Positions 8,329-19,390 of a DNA stretch of 64,000 nt are shown here, piece after piece. Position numbers and translations under genes: made by a program. The DNA is from Psychromonas sp. psych-6C06 (GTDB lineage: Bacteria > Pseudomonadota > Gammaproteobacteria > Enterobacterales > Psychromonadaceae), in the NCBI RefSeq assembly GCF_002835465.1, contig NZ_PIZM01000006.1:372001-436000 (forward strand), given 5' to 3'. Numbering within the stretch: position 1 is the first letter of the stretch; each line of letters starts with the position of its first letter. Under the pieces are notes generated by a model. That model saw only the letters and a list, made by a program, of their open reading frames with translations. It was not told the DNA's origin and ran no database searches.

Positions 8329-8829
8329 TTTTAAAATAAAGTAAATTACATTACCTTCGCTGATACTAATATCGTAATTTCTGGTAATAACAGGAATAGT
8401 GGCTGAAATCTCTTGCCCTTGTCTGCTGACAACTTGCTCTTCATCATCTCTATTTTCGCCAACAGTTGAACGTTCTTGGCTTTTACCTTTTCCCGCTACC
8501 GGAAAACTCTCTGCTTTAATTGCTCGTTTGTTAATGGTGATTGAGTGTAAAGTTACGATAATTGCAGGAGCATCCAGACCTTTTCCTGAGCGCTGTATTT
8601 CACTGATCATTGCTTGGCCTGTTGCGCCTGACTTTAAAAGCGTTTTCCCCTCTTTCACAATATCGCTATCAAGTGTGATTCTAAACTTGTAACCGGGTTG
8701 ACGTACTCTGCTATCAACCTGCTCTGCCACGCGCATTTTTAATGTGCTACCTGCCGATATTTCTGCCACATTTGCGTTTGATAAAGGTGAAAAACTGATT
8801 AGTAACAATGTAAGAAATAGCTTATACAT
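8311..8829 (-). CDS. exported protein of unknown function, beta-rich
   Basis: A 172-residue protein with a clear signal peptide (MYKLFLTLLLISFSPLSNA). The rest is rich in alternating hydrophobic residues. It has the layout of small beta-barrel domains such as those in VirB10/TraB-type proteins: a 'GSTLKMRVAEQVDS' start, 'TLLKSGATGQAMISEI', then 'IVTLHSITINKRAIKAESF' and a final 'EGNVIYFILKSPI'. This likeness is an inference only. A charged linker (KSQERSTVGENRDDEE) divides it. It ends inside the 3' end of mobB (18-base overlap). I do not recognise a named family. Confidence 0.7.
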   Translation of the reverse strand: MYKLFLTLLLISFSPLSNANVAEISAGSTLKMRVAEQVDSRVRQPGYKFRITLDSDIVKEGKTLLKSGATGQAMISEIQRSGKGLDAPAIIVTLHSITINKRAIKAESFPVAGKGKSQERSTVGENRDDEEQVVSRQGQEISATIPVITRNYDISISEGNVIYFILKSPIKL

Positions 8830-9118
8830 TTTTGCTCCTTAAAGGATTATACCAATCCGTATAAATATCTGATTTATCTTGTTAGTTAAAATAATAGATA
8901 ACGAGGTTACATGCAATCATAACAACGGGCTATTACTTAATCATGGGGCTTGCCCTTTATCATCTTTTCTTAACAAGGCCTACCCACACTATTATGCAGA
9001 ATGTTTTTACTAATAGATATTATACTATTTTCGTTCAATATATGACTCATTTAAGTGTAGCGGAAAGCTTGAATTTAACGGGGTGATTAATGTTGAGTAT
9101 TGAGGAGAAAAAGACAAA
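8830..9118. other. gene-free spacer upstream of exported-protein gene
   Basis: No convincing coding frame. ATACCAATCC at 8849-8858 resembles the end of the 162-bp repeat at 5857-6018, so this may be a decayed repeat end. The rest shows no strong pattern apart from the terminator that follows. Confidence 0.4.
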
Positions 9119-9142
9119 AAACCCAAGCAACTGCTTGGGTTT
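9119..9142 (-). terminator. rho-independent terminator of outer-membrane protein gene
   Basis: AAACCCAAGCA and TGCTTGGGTTT form an 11-bp perfect stem with a 2-base gap. On the minus strand it is followed by a T-run, so it ends the transcript of the gene at 9162-9851. Confidence 0.9.
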
Positions 9143-9161
9143 AAGATAGCTTCTTATTTAT

Positions 9162-9851
9162 TTAGAAAGCGTAAGATGCGCCAATGACGAATGCATTATT
9201 TGAATCTTGGCCGTCTACGTTATTGCCTTGGCTACGGAACTCTGCATATGGTTGTACACCTGAACGAGTCCAAGTAGCACGTAACTCATGGTCCATGCTT
9301 TCACTATCTAACATATATACATTATTATATTTTAGGTTAATAGGTGAGTCTTGGAAAGTGTAAGCAATCGCGTTATCCATACGAGTATCATCATTATCAT
9401 CGATTGCATCTAAGTGCCAACGAGTTCGGTTCGAAATAGAGATACCATTATCAAAATTATAACCAATTTTAACAAGAGGTCGGTGCTGAACGGCTTCGCC
9501 ATTTGCTAGCAGGTGATGGTAACCAACAGCAACCCAAAAGTTATCGTTAATATTAAATGCTTGTTCTGCACCTAGTGTTATATATGCTGGTGCATTGTAA
9601 TCTGTTTTTAAATCACCAATTTGAATGCCATCGAACTCAACTAATAGCGTGGTGCCAGATTTAAATGTATGGCCTGCTTCTAGCGTTGAAGTAGCTGAAG
9701 AACCATGCATATCAGAATCATGAAACTGGACATTACCTGTTACATATGAGGTACCAAAAATACCTTCATTGATAACTTCTGCTTGTTCAGAAAAAGCAAG
9801 AGGAGAGATAAGAAGAGAAGAACATGCTACTGCTAAAGAAAGTTTTTTCAT
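9162..9851 (-). CDS. small outer-membrane beta-barrel protein
   Basis: A 229-residue protein with a signal peptide (MKKLSLAVACSSLLISPLAFS) and amphipathic strands throughout, ending in ...NAFVIGASYAF. A terminal phenylalanine is the usual signal for insertion of outer-membrane barrels. About ten to twelve strands can be guessed. The size and strand pattern recall KdgM-type or OmpG-like small porins, but I cannot fix the family. It is monocistronic, with a terminator downstream and a long gene-free region upstream that probably carries its control. Confidence 0.75.
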   Translation of the reverse strand: MKKLSLAVACSSLLISPLAFSEQAEVINEGIFGTSYVTGNVQFHDSDMHGSSATSTLEAGHTFKSGTTLLVEFDGIQIGDLKTDYNAPAYITLGAEQAFNINDNFWVAVGYHHLLANGEAVQHRPLVKIGYNFDNGISISNRTRWHLDAIDDNDDTRMDNAIAYTFQDSPINLKYNNVYMLDSESMDHELRATWTRSGVQPYAEFRSQGNNVDGQDSNNAFVIGASYAF

Positions 9852-10437
9852 AGTGCTGTGCCTTAGTATTAATAAAGTTTGAAATCCTAGTAAATTTCAC
9901 TTACTCCATGTTAGCGAGGTGCTGTTAATTGAGGTTTCAATTCCATGAAGTTTCATTATCATTTGCCATTTACTGGTCTACAGATAAAGAATATTAATCA
10001 AGCAACCATCGGTAAAATTCCGTACCGATTTAAGTTGAAATAACTATAAAGTAATTCGTTGTTATCAAGCAAGTCGAATTTTAGAGAGAAATAATCGTAC
10101 TTTGCGTGTAAAAGTCAAATAAATGTTCTTTTCATTAAAGTTGTAATGCCGTCGTAAACCTGTTTTTGTCACTTTAAATTAGATAAAAAATCACGCTTTT
10201 TTTAAGCTTTTTAAAAAGCTATGTAGCGCCTTCCTCTCTTTTAATTCTGAAATGTAGGTTTATTGGGGGATTGTTAGCAGAATTTTAGCAACAAGATAAA
10301 TGTATTTTCTTTGATGTGTTAGTAGCCACCTATGTGCTAACCCGTATTCATTTTAGTTGTTTTTTTGTCAATAAAATGTGTTTTTTTATCGTCGCTTTTT
10401 AGTTGTTCATTGAAACTGATGCTTTGCATTAACTCTA
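9852..10437. other. 586-base gene-free region upstream of the small porin
   Basis: No frame in either direction looks coding. Short hairpins occur: AGCTTTTTAAAAAGCT near 10204-10219, and GTTAG...CTAAC near 10318-10341. The region would hold the porin promoter and leader and possibly a small RNA, but nothing can be named. Confidence 0.45.
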
Positions 10438-10463
10438 AAAAGTGAGACTTTTGTCTCACTTTT
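10438..10463 (-). terminator. rho-independent terminator of motX
   Basis: AAAAGTGAGAC (10438-10448) and GTCTCACTTTT (10453-10463) make an 11-bp perfect stem with a 4-base loop. It follows the motX stop on the minus strand and has A/T tracts on both sides, so it could act in both directions. Confidence 0.88.
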
Positions 10464-10489
10464 GGTGCTTGATGTTGGTGTCACTCAAT

Positions 10490-11134
10490 TTAAATGGCTT
10501 CAATTTGAGCACGTTTAACAATGTACTCTGGCATTTTAGAGGCGAGCTTATCAAGCATTTTTTGTACTTTTACTTGCGTAATAGGGTCGCTAATGACGCT
10601 ATGAAAAAGTGCGTTGTAGGCATCTTCATAATCTAGCGGGCTACCATAACCTTGATTTAACATCTGGACGTAATTAATTTGTGCTTTGACAAAACCTTGG
10701 AGAGCGGCTTCTCGAAAATAGATAATGGCTCGTTGTTTATTTTCTCGGACTAGAATGCCTTTTTCATAATAACGGCCAAGTTGTTCAATAGCAGGTAACA
10801 GCCCCTGTTTTGCCGATTGTTTTATGTAATGCATACCTAATGGTGCATTACGTTCAATACAGACGCCCCATGCCAACATATCTCCCCATAAGTAAACATA
10901 TGATGGCTCTTTTATTTTTAATGCATGTGCTTCAATATCTTCAACAAGTTGGCAGTCATCTTTTTTTACCCGTTGCAGGTGCTTATTTTCGTAAATAAGC
11001 GCATTCAGTTCATCTTGGCTATAAATCTGAATAACGTCATAACCTTTATAGCCATCAAAGCCATTATCATTTGCAAGTAGCGCAATGCAATATCCAAAGC
11101 TAATCAATGCGCATAGAATGTGTTTGTAAAACAT
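10490..11134 (-). CDS. motX: sodium-type flagellar motor protein MotX
   Basis: A 214-residue exported protein (signal peptide up to about residue 20) with Sel1-like helical repeats. The order of blocks (YSQDELNALIYENKHLQ, CQLVEDIEAHA, PSYVYLWGDMLAWGVCIE, GLLPAIEQLGRYYEKGILV, YGSPLDYEDAYNALFHSVISD, MPEYIVKRAQ) follows Vibrio MotX closely. MotX forms the T-ring with MotY beneath the polar flagellum and is needed to hold the PomA/PomB Na+ stator. The two conserved cysteines (in DDCQL and WGVCIE) are present. It stands alone here with a sigma-28 promoter. A generic Sel1 protein is the alternative, but the match runs the whole length. Confidence 0.93.
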   Translation of the reverse strand: MFYKHILCALISFGYCIALLANDNGFDGYKGYDVIQIYSQDELNALIYENKHLQRVKKDDCQLVEDIEAHALKIKEPSYVYLWGDMLAWGVCIERNAPLGMHYIKQSAKQGLLPAIEQLGRYYEKGILVRENKQRAIIYFREAALQGFVKAQINYVQMLNQGYGSPLDYEDAYNALFHSVISDPITQVKVQKMLDKLASKMPEYIVKRAQIEAI

Positions 11135-11167
11135 GTGATTGCTCCTTCTGCAATGTGCTATCTACTA

Positions 11168-11194
11168 GTATCGGCCAATTAAGTCTTTTCTTGA
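11168..11194 (-). promoter_or_regulatory. sigma-28 (FliA) promoter of motX
   Basis: On the minus strand TCAAGAAA (from 11194) is followed by 11 bases and then GCCGATAC (ending at 11168). The enterobacterial FliA consensus is TAAAGTTT, 11 bases, GCCGATAA. The site lies 34 bases upstream of the motX start, giving a short leader. Confidence 0.85.
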
Positions 11195-11208
11195 AAATTT
11201 AGTGAAAA

Positions 11209-11233
11209 AAAGCCCTCGCGATGCGAAGGCTTT
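11209..11233 (-). terminator. terminator after cysH
   Basis: AAAGCC-C-TCGC and GCGA-A-GGCTTT form a stem with one internal mismatch and a GAT loop. On the minus strand it is followed by T-rich sequence. It separates the cysJIH transcript from the motX promoter just beyond it. Confidence 0.85.
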
Positions 11234-11258
11234 AGTTTAGTAGGAAGTATATTGAGTT

Positions 11259-12023
11259 TTAAATACCACTACCTTGATCTTCGGTTTGCTCTTCGTGGAG
11301 ACCACATTCACGCTTGAGCCCAAAGAAGCGTGTATCTTCTTCACTCATACCAACTTCTAATGGACGTGAAGTTTGCATGTCACCGACAGAAACATAGCCT
11401 TCATCCCACAGAGGATGGTACTCAAGACCGTGCTCTTTGAGATAATAGAAAACATCTTTATTCGACCAATCTATGATAGGTAAAAACTTGAAACATCCAT
11501 TTTGGATACTCAATACAGGTAAATCGCCACGCGTTGAAGATTGATCGCGACGTAGACCTGAGAACCATGTTTTCGCATTGAGCTCTTTCAGTGCGCGTTG
11601 CATAGGTTCAACTTTATTGAGTAGATTATATTGTGTTAAGCCTTCGACGCCCTGTTCCCAAAGTTTACCGTAGCGCGCTTCCTGCCATGCACTACTTTGT
11701 TTTGCACTGTAAACCTTTAAATTAAGATTAAGCTGCTCGGTTAATTTATCAATAAATTGATAAGTTTCCGGGAAAAGATAACCAGTGTCCGTCAGTACAA
11801 CCGGAATATCAGGTTTCACTGTGGTTATCAGGTGTAAACAGACTGCCGCTTGAATGCCAAAGCTTGACGTTAATACCAGCTCCGTTTCAAGATTTTCAAC
11901 AGCCCATTTTACGCGATCGATAGCGGTTTTAGACTCAAGTAAAGCGTTGACGTCGCGAAGCGCCTCTGTACGTTGCGCTTTATCTAAGCTTAATAGATGC
12001 TGTAGATCGAGTTTTTTAGTCAT
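11259..12023 (-). CDS. cysH: phosphoadenylyl-sulfate (PAPS) reductase
   Basis: 254 residues from the ATG at 12023. It reduces PAPS to sulfite with thioredoxin. Seen: the PP-loop-like [17 protein letters not shown] near residue 50, [13 protein letters not shown], the [10 protein letters not shown] region, and the C-terminal redox motif ECGLH near residue 240. An upstream in-frame TTG at 12041 would add six residues, but AAGGA lies 6 bases before the ATG, so the ATG is preferred. That ATG overlaps the end of cysI (ATGACTAA), giving translational coupling. The lack of the second Cys pair typical of APS reductases supports PAPS as substrate. Confidence 0.95.
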   Translation of the reverse strand: MTKKLDLQHLLSLDKAQRTEALRDVNALLESKTAIDRVKWAVENLETELVLTSSFGIQAAVCLHLITTVKPDIPVVLTDTGYLFPETYQFIDKLTEQLNLNLKVYSAKQSSAWQEARYGKLWEQGVEGLTQYNLLNKVEPMQRALKELNAKTWFSGLRRDQSSTRGDLPVLSIQNGCFKFLPIIDWSNKDVFYYLKEHGLEYHPLWDEGYVSVGDMQTSRPLEVGMSEEDTRFFGLKRECGLHEEQTEDQGSGI

Positions 12024-13731
12024 GGAAATCCTTAGCCGCAATGACTACTTCTTTAACGATGCCGGCGCGAATAGAGAAGTCGCCAAAGCATTCATCTTGG
12101 TTACGCTCTTTTGACCATCGGCCAATTAAATCGTCTAGTGTTGCTACAATCGTTGCTTCATCAATGTTTTCTTTATACATTTTCGGCAGACGGGTACCGT
12201 TGGTATTACCACCTAAGTAAAGGTTATAACGCCCTGGTGCTTTACCAATTAAGCCGATTTCAGCCAGCATTGAACGACCACAGCCATTTGGACAACCGGT
12301 AACGCGCAAAATAATTTTATCTTTCGCAATACCGTGTTTTTCAAGTAGCCCTTCAACGTCGTCAGTTAGACCTGGTAGGTAGCGCTCAGCTTCTGCCATT
12401 GCTAATGGGCAAGTGGGTAATGCCACACAAGCCATTGAGTATTTACGTTGGTCCGTTGTGCCGTCATCAATCAAACCACACTCACGTGCCATTTTCTCGA
12501 TAAGTTCTTTTTGTGATTCTTCCACTTCTGCAATCACTAAGTTTTGGTTCGCCGTCATGCGGAACGTACCTGTGTGTACTTTAGCAATCTTGTTTAAGCC
12601 AGATTTTAATGGTTTGCCATCAAAGTCTAAGATACGACCATTTTCGATAAATACTGTTAAGTGCCATTTATTATCGATACCTTTAACCCAGCCGATACGG
12701 TCGCCACGTTCTGTAAACTCGTAAGCACCTGGTGCTGCGAAAGTAATGCCAGCACGTTTTTCAACTTCTTGCTTGAACGTCTCAATACCATGTGTTTCTA
12801 GCGTGTATTTAGTACGTGCATGAGAGCGACTTACACGACCACCAAGGTCACGTTGTGTCGTTACCACGGCTTCTGCCACTGCCATTACTTTATCTACAGG
12901 GATAAAACCAAAATCGTCACCTAAACGTGGGAAGGTTGTTTTATCGCCATGTGTCATACCAAGGCCTGCACCTACTACCACGTTGTAACCGCTAATTTTA
13001 GCGTCATCACCTTCACCATCAATAATGGCGATAAAGTTTAAGTCGTTTGCGTGAATATCCACATCGTTATACGGTGGAAGCGCAACGGCAATTTTAAATT
13101 TACGCGGTAAGAAAATGTTTTGATAAATAGGCTCATTTTCTTGTGTATCAACGACTTTTTCACCGTCTAACCAAATCTCTGCATAAGCATTACTTTTTGG
13201 TAGGAAGTGTTCACTGATCGCTTTTGATAACTCATAAACTTCAGTGTGTAAAACTGATTGTTCAGGGTTTGATGTACAAATCGTATTACGGTTAACATCA
13301 CCAGCTGTGAAAATCGCATCAATGTTGGCTTTAAACTTAAGCTCTTGGAAAACAGACTTAAGATTACGCTTGAAAATGCCGTGGTACTGAAATGTTTGAC
13401 GTGTGGTAATACGAATACTACCTGCATCAGTTAACTCTTCAGCAATGCGGTCAATCTCTAACCATTGTTGTGGCGTTAATACGCCACCCGGTAAACGAGC
13501 ACGAAGAAGAAAAGAGTATAGTGGCTCTAGCTTCTGCTTTTTACGCTCTGCACGACGGTCACGGTCATCCTGTTGATATAAACCATGGAATTTAACCAGT
13601 TGTACTTCATCAGAAGGAAACGAACCTGTTGTAGTATCGTTAATGCCTTCAACTAATTTACCGCGAAGAAAATTACTTTCAATTTTAATACGCTCGTTAT
13701 CGTGTAGTTTTTGAGTTGGCTTCTGGCTCAT
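12016..13731 (-). CDS. cysI: sulfite reductase haemoprotein, beta subunit
   Basis: 571 residues, the normal length. It reduces sulfite to sulfide by six electrons using sirohaem and a 4Fe-4S cluster. The cluster/sirohaem ligands are visible as [20 protein letters not shown] (about residues 431-450) and [11 protein letters not shown] (about 477-487). The N-terminal [14 protein letters not shown] and LLRARLPGG blocks are typical. It overlaps cysJ by one base (TAATG) and cysH by eight, forming a tight cysJIH operon. Confidence 0.97.
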   Translation of the reverse strand: MSQKPTQKLHDNERIKIESNFLRGKLVEGINDTTTGSFPSDEVQLVKFHGLYQQDDRDRRAERKKQKLEPLYSFLLRARLPGGVLTPQQWLEIDRIAEELTDAGSIRITTRQTFQYHGIFKRNLKSVFQELKFKANIDAIFTAGDVNRNTICTSNPEQSVLHTEVYELSKAISEHFLPKSNAYAEIWLDGEKVVDTQENEPIYQNIFLPRKFKIAVALPPYNDVDIHANDLNFIAIIDGEGDDAKISGYNVVVGAGLGMTHGDKTTFPRLGDDFGFIPVDKVMAVAEAVVTTQRDLGGRVSRSHARTKYTLETHGIETFKQEVEKRAGITFAAPGAYEFTERGDRIGWVKGIDNKWHLTVFIENGRILDFDGKPLKSGLNKIAKVHTGTFRMTANQNLVIAEVEESQKELIEKMARECGLIDDGTTDQRKYSMACVALPTCPLAMAEAERYLPGLTDDVEGLLEKHGIAKDKIILRVTGCPNGCGRSMLAEIGLIGKAPGRYNLYLGGNTNGTRLPKMYKENIDEATIVATLDDLIGRWSKERNQDECFGDFSIRAGIVKEVVIAAKDFHD

Positions 13732-15524
13732 TAGTAAACATCCCTTTGGTAACGTTTTGCTTTACGTAATTCATTTAATTCTTGTTCAGCTTCTTCAAGG
13801 TTCTTGTTACCTTGCTCACTGATAATTTCGATTAGTGCTGTGTGTACATCTTTAGCCATACGGTTAGCATCACCACATACATAGAAGTGCGCGCCATCTT
13901 GTAACCATTGGTAAACCTCAGCTGCATTTTCTTTTAAGCGATCTTGTACATAGATTTTTTGTGCTTGATCGCGTGAGAATGCGAGGTCTAATTTTGTTAA
14001 CAGACCTGATTTTAGGTGCGATTGCCATTCAACTTGGTATAGGAAATCTTCGTTGAAGGTTTGGTCGCCAAATAGTAACCAGTTTTTGCCCGTTGCATCT
14101 GTCGCTTCACGCTCTTGCATGAATGAACGGAACGGCGCGATACCTGTACCAGGACCAACCATGATAATTGGCGTTTCTGGGTTAGCTGGTAAGCGGAAGT
14201 TATGGTTATCTTCGATAAATACCTTAACTTCTTCACCTTCTGCTAAACGGTGGTTTAGGAAGCCTGATGCACCACCTGAACGTTTTTCACCCTGTTCATT
14301 TTCAAACAATACAGAGCCAATCGTTAAGTGTACTTCTTCTTCAACTTCTGTTTGGCTAGAAGCGATAGAGTATAATCGAGGGCTGATACGGCGTAATAGC
14401 GCTAAGAAGTTTTCAGCGGTGACTGCATCATTACCACTATCAGAAATTACATCAACAATCTGGTTGTTATTAGCAAAGTCGCGTAGTGCATTTTTATCGC
14501 TAGCAAGTTCAAGTAAAGCTGCATTACCTGTTAAGGTTGCATAACCTTCTACAAATCCTGGGTGCGTTCCTGTTAATTCGTAAGACTCAATTAGCGCTTC
14601 GCTCAATGAAACAGTTTTATCATCAACGCTTACTTCTGTGCTTGCATCAAGGTTTAATTTAGCGATGATTTGTGCAACTAGTGCTGCATCATTTTTAAAC
14701 CACACGCCTAGCGCATCACCCGCTGTGTAAGTTAAATCAGAACCTTCTAAATCAATTTCGATATGGCGTACATCTTTTGCTGATTGGTCACCGGTAATTT
14801 TTTGGCTAACAATCAAGCTTGCCGCGAAAGGGTTTTGCTTGTCGTATTTGTTTGCTGATACAGCGCCTGCGACAGAAGCTACCGGAGCACTTGCAACACC
14901 ACCTTTTTCTATCGTTTTTTCTATTTCATTTAAAGCGTTGTCGATCCATGGGCCTGTTACTTGGTCGTAATCAACATCTGCATCTAAACGTTCAGCAATA
15001 ATCGTTGCGCCTAATGCACTAATGCGTTGCTCGAAGTCTTTACCTGTTTGACAGAAGAATTCATAACTTGAATCACCTAAGCCTAACACTGCAAATTTTA
15101 AGTCGTTTAATTTTGGGGCTTTTTTAGTTGCTAAAAATTCATGTAGGTCAATCGCATCATCAGGGGCCTCGCCTTCACCATTGGTGCTGGCAACAATGAT
15201 GAGATGGCTTTCATCTTTAATGCTTTTAACTTTGTAATCAGCCATCGAAACAACACGGTGTGCAATGCCTTTAGCATCTGCTGCTGCGCCTAGTTGCTCT
15301 GCTACACCTTTTGAGTTACCTGTTTGTGTACCATATAAAATGGTTAAGCTCTGTCCTGAGCTTACCGTTGCTTGCGCGCTAACGGGAGTTTGGCTTACGC
15401 CTGCTAAATAACCACTCACCCATGCTGTCTGCATTGGGTCAAGTCCAGCCATCGCTTGTTGTAGTTGTGATAACTGCAACTCAGATAATGGCGAAGTTAA
15501 TGCCGAGAGATTCGTTAATGCCAT
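13731..15524 (-). CDS. cysJ: sulfite reductase flavoprotein, alpha subunit
   Basis: 597 residues. It passes electrons from NADPH through FAD and FMN to CysI. The layout is a flavodoxin domain ([17 protein letters not shown] near residue 67, [13 protein letters not shown]), an FAD-binding domain (RLYSIASSQ), and an NADPH domain ([30 protein letters not shown]), ending KRYQRDVY. It is the first gene of cysJIH. The 164-base spacer to the divergent barrel gene must hold its promoter, but I could not pick out a CysB site. Confidence 0.97.
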   Translation of the reverse strand: MALTNLSALTSPLSELQLSQLQQAMAGLDPMQTAWVSGYLAGVSQTPVSAQATVSSGQSLTILYGTQTGNSKGVAEQLGAAADAKGIAHRVVSMADYKVKSIKDESHLIIVASTNGEGEAPDDAIDLHEFLATKKAPKLNDLKFAVLGLGDSSYEFFCQTGKDFEQRISALGATIIAERLDADVDYDQVTGPWIDNALNEIEKTIEKGGVASAPVASVAGAVSANKYDKQNPFAASLIVSQKITGDQSAKDVRHIEIDLEGSDLTYTAGDALGVWFKNDAALVAQIIAKLNLDASTEVSVDDKTVSLSEALIESYELTGTHPGFVEGYATLTGNAALLELASDKNALRDFANNNQIVDVISDSGNDAVTAENFLALLRRISPRLYSIASSQTEVEEEVHLTIGSVLFENEQGEKRSGGASGFLNHRLAEGEEVKVFIEDNHNFRLPANPETPIIMVGPGTGIAPFRSFMQEREATDATGKNWLLFGDQTFNEDFLYQVEWQSHLKSGLLTKLDLAFSRDQAQKIYVQDRLKENAAEVYQWLQDGAHFYVCGDANRMAKDVHTALIEIISEQGNKNLEEAEQELNELRKAKRYQRDVY

Positions 15525-15688
15525 GAAACTATTTCCACTATTACAAAAGATTGGGCGAGTTTACTCCTCTGCTTTATAACAACAAAAGAACAAAAGGGGC
15601 TTTTTTATAACAAAATGGAATTAATCGAATATTTTTCTGTTTTTAGTGATCTCTGTCGTATAATCAATAACACCATGAAGGATTTACT

Positions 15689-16993
15689 ATGCCACTGTTT
15701 TACTTATTTTTATTTATTTTTCCAAGTGCATTACTCGCGAGTGAAGCGCTTAATTCAGAGACCAAAGCTACATGGTCGGAGACTGTTCCTGACTGGGGAA
15801 TTGCTATTGGAGTGCGAAATGCTTCCATTCCCTATGATATTTCACAGGAGAGCCATGTTAATGACTTTGTACCCAAAATGTATTACGAAGGGGAATATAT
15901 TTTTTTACGAGGCGAATCAGGCGGGCTACGTTTTTATCAGGAAGAGAAGTTCAGTGCGAGTATTTTAGGGCGTTACCGTTACTTTGATATTCCTAAAGAG
16001 TTTCAACGCGAATATAAAGGCACTAATATCGATATGGGCTTACAGTTTGAATATTTGCTTCAACCTCACTTTCCGTTGCAGTTAGAGCTACTTTCTGATG
16101 TCTATGGCAATAGTTATGGCAATGCTAATCTACGCTATCAAATCGATCATAACGATTGGGATATAGATCTATATAGTACGTTTCGTTATAAAAGTGGTGA
16201 ATTTAATAACCTTTATTATGGTTTTGGGCAAGATGATATTGGCAGTGACTTAGATATAAAATTTGGTACCGAAGCCCGTTATCACTTGTTTAGCAATCTT
16301 TACCTGCTTGGTGAGATGAGTATTAACGTACTTGGTAATCATACTTATCAAAGTGAACTGATTAATTCACGTGTTGAGACAGAATATTATTTAGGCTTTG
16401 GTTTCTTTAACGATAAAAAAAATCAAGAAACACTAACCTTGCCAGATAACCATTATTTGCGCCTTGCCTATGGTTGGGCAACACCTTCCAACATTGGCGA
16501 AATAATTAACGGCGACACCGAAAAAGATGAATACAATAATCGCTTAAGTTCACTGTTTTACGGTATCCCGTTGACGGAATCTATTTTTGGCCTACCCATT
16601 GAATTCTATTTTACCCCTGGTTTTGTATATCACTTTAATTCTGAAGTGCAAGATCCGTTAACAGAATATGTTTTAGCGATAAAAGCCTATTACACCTTTA
16701 CTTGGCCCGTTCGTTGGCGATTTGGTTTTGCCGAAGGGCTTTCATATGTTTCAGATATTACTTATATCGAACATAATGATGATCCTGATAACCCGGGAAG
16801 TAAGATATTAAATTATTTAGACTTTACACTTGATGTGAACCTTGGCGATGTGACTAATGTGAAAGCGTTAGATAAACTTTGGCTTGGTTATTCTATCCAT
16901 CATCGCTCTGCTATTTTTGAAAGTAGCTCGATGTTTGGACGCAGTAAAGGCGGTAGTAATTACAATACTATTTATTTACAGTGGCATTTTTAG
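15689..16993 (+). CDS. MipA/OmpV-like outer-membrane beta-barrel protein
   Basis: 434 residues with a short signal peptide (PLFYLFLFIFPSALLAS) and beta strands to the end, closing in NTIYLQWHF with a terminal phenylalanine. The N-terminal half (WGIAIGVRNASIPYD ... YYEGEYIFLRGESGGLRFY) resembles the MipA/OmpV family, which is normally about 250 residues. The second half (LRLAYGWATPSNIGEI ... WLGYSIHHRSAIFESSS) adds a further barrel-like region, so the protein is roughly double length. AAGGA lies 7 bases before the ATG. Its role is not known; MipA family members are linked to the cell envelope. Confidence 0.65.
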   Translation: MPLFYLFLFIFPSALLASEALNSETKATWSETVPDWGIAIGVRNASIPYDISQESHVNDFVPKMYYEGEYIFLRGESGGLRFYQEEKFSASILGRYRYFDIPKEFQREYKGTNIDMGLQFEYLLQPHFPLQLELLSDVYGNSYGNANLRYQIDHNDWDIDLYSTFRYKSGEFNNLYYGFGQDDIGSDLDIKFGTEARYHLFSNLYLLGEMSINVLGNHTYQSELINSRVETEYYLGFGFFNDKKNQETLTLPDNHYLRLAYGWATPSNIGEIINGDTEKDEYNNRLSSLFYGIPLTESIFGLPIEFYFTPGFVYHFNSEVQDPLTEYVLAIKAYYTFTWPVRWRFGFAEGLSYVSDITYIEHNDDPDNPGSKILNYLDFTLDVNLGDVTNVKALDKLWLGYSIHHRSAIFESSSMFGRSKGGSNYNTIYLQWHF

Positions 16994-17043
16994 TCCTGCG
17001 TGATTGAATATTAACATCGCTTTAATTTGCGCTGAGTTTCTTT

Positions 17044-17049
17044 TATACT
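17044..17049 (+). promoter_or_regulatory. possible -10 element of the thi operon
   Basis: TATACT lies 12 bases before the conserved TPP riboswitch core, which is the right place for transcription to begin just upstream of the aptamer. The matching -35 at 17-base spacing is weak (TTTAAT). Confidence 0.4.
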
Positions 17050-17060
17050 GCGTGCATCTT

Positions 17061-17156
17061 GTCGGAGTGCCCCTATTTATTAGAAAAGGGCTGAGACCGC
17101 TATTATGCGGGATCCGTGGAACCTGATTAGGCTAATACCTACGAAGGGAACAGGAA
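17061..17156 (+). ncRNA. TPP riboswitch (THI element)
   Basis: The conserved THI-box parts appear in order: GTCGGAGTGCC (17061-17071), GGGCTGAGA after a short P3 stem, GGGATCCGTGGAACCTGAT, then GGCTAATACCTACGAAGGGAAC. The riboswitch binds thiamine pyrophosphate and turns off the downstream genes. It ends about 84 bases before thiC, enough for an expression platform. Control could be by termination or by hiding the ribosome site; I see no strong T-tailed hairpin, so translational control is more likely. Confidence 0.95.
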
Positions 17157-17206
17157 TAAAGTGATCATCATTGGATCTCTTTTAACTTGCCACACATATT
17201 CGATAA

Positions 17207-19222
<2,016 letters not shown>

Positions 19223-19229
19223 TCACGTC

Positions 19230-19311
19230 GAGGTTTAGCCCAACTCTGCGTCGAAAGTGCTCATTGATGCTTATCAACTGCGCGCTTTCTTCTTGATTTG
19301 AACTAAACCTC
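19230..19311 (+). repeat. long stem-loop between thiC and the thiD-thiE fusion gene
   Basis: GAGGTTTAG (19230-19238) is the exact reverse complement of CTAAACCTC (19303-19311). Inside, GAAAGTGC can pair with GCGCTTTC. The structure sits in an otherwise gene-free 168-base gap within the thi operon. It could protect or end part of the thiC message; it has no T-run. Confidence 0.6.
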
Positions 19312-19390
19312 TTAGTGCTTAATCTTCATGAAATATATTAAAAATAAATATTAGTATCACTAATTTCTACAAACTAACCAAAGGTTAATA

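Noticed and set aside
10490-11134. Generic Sel1-repeat protein of unknown role
   Set aside because: Whole-length agreement with MotX, conserved cysteines and a sigma-28 promoter give the specific name.
12024-12041. TTG start for cysH
   Set aside because: The AAGGA site serves the ATG at 12023, which is coupled to the end of cysI.
15615-15968. Alternative frame over the start of the MipA-like gene
   Set aside because: It lies in another frame of a well-supported barrel gene and has no signal or family likeness.
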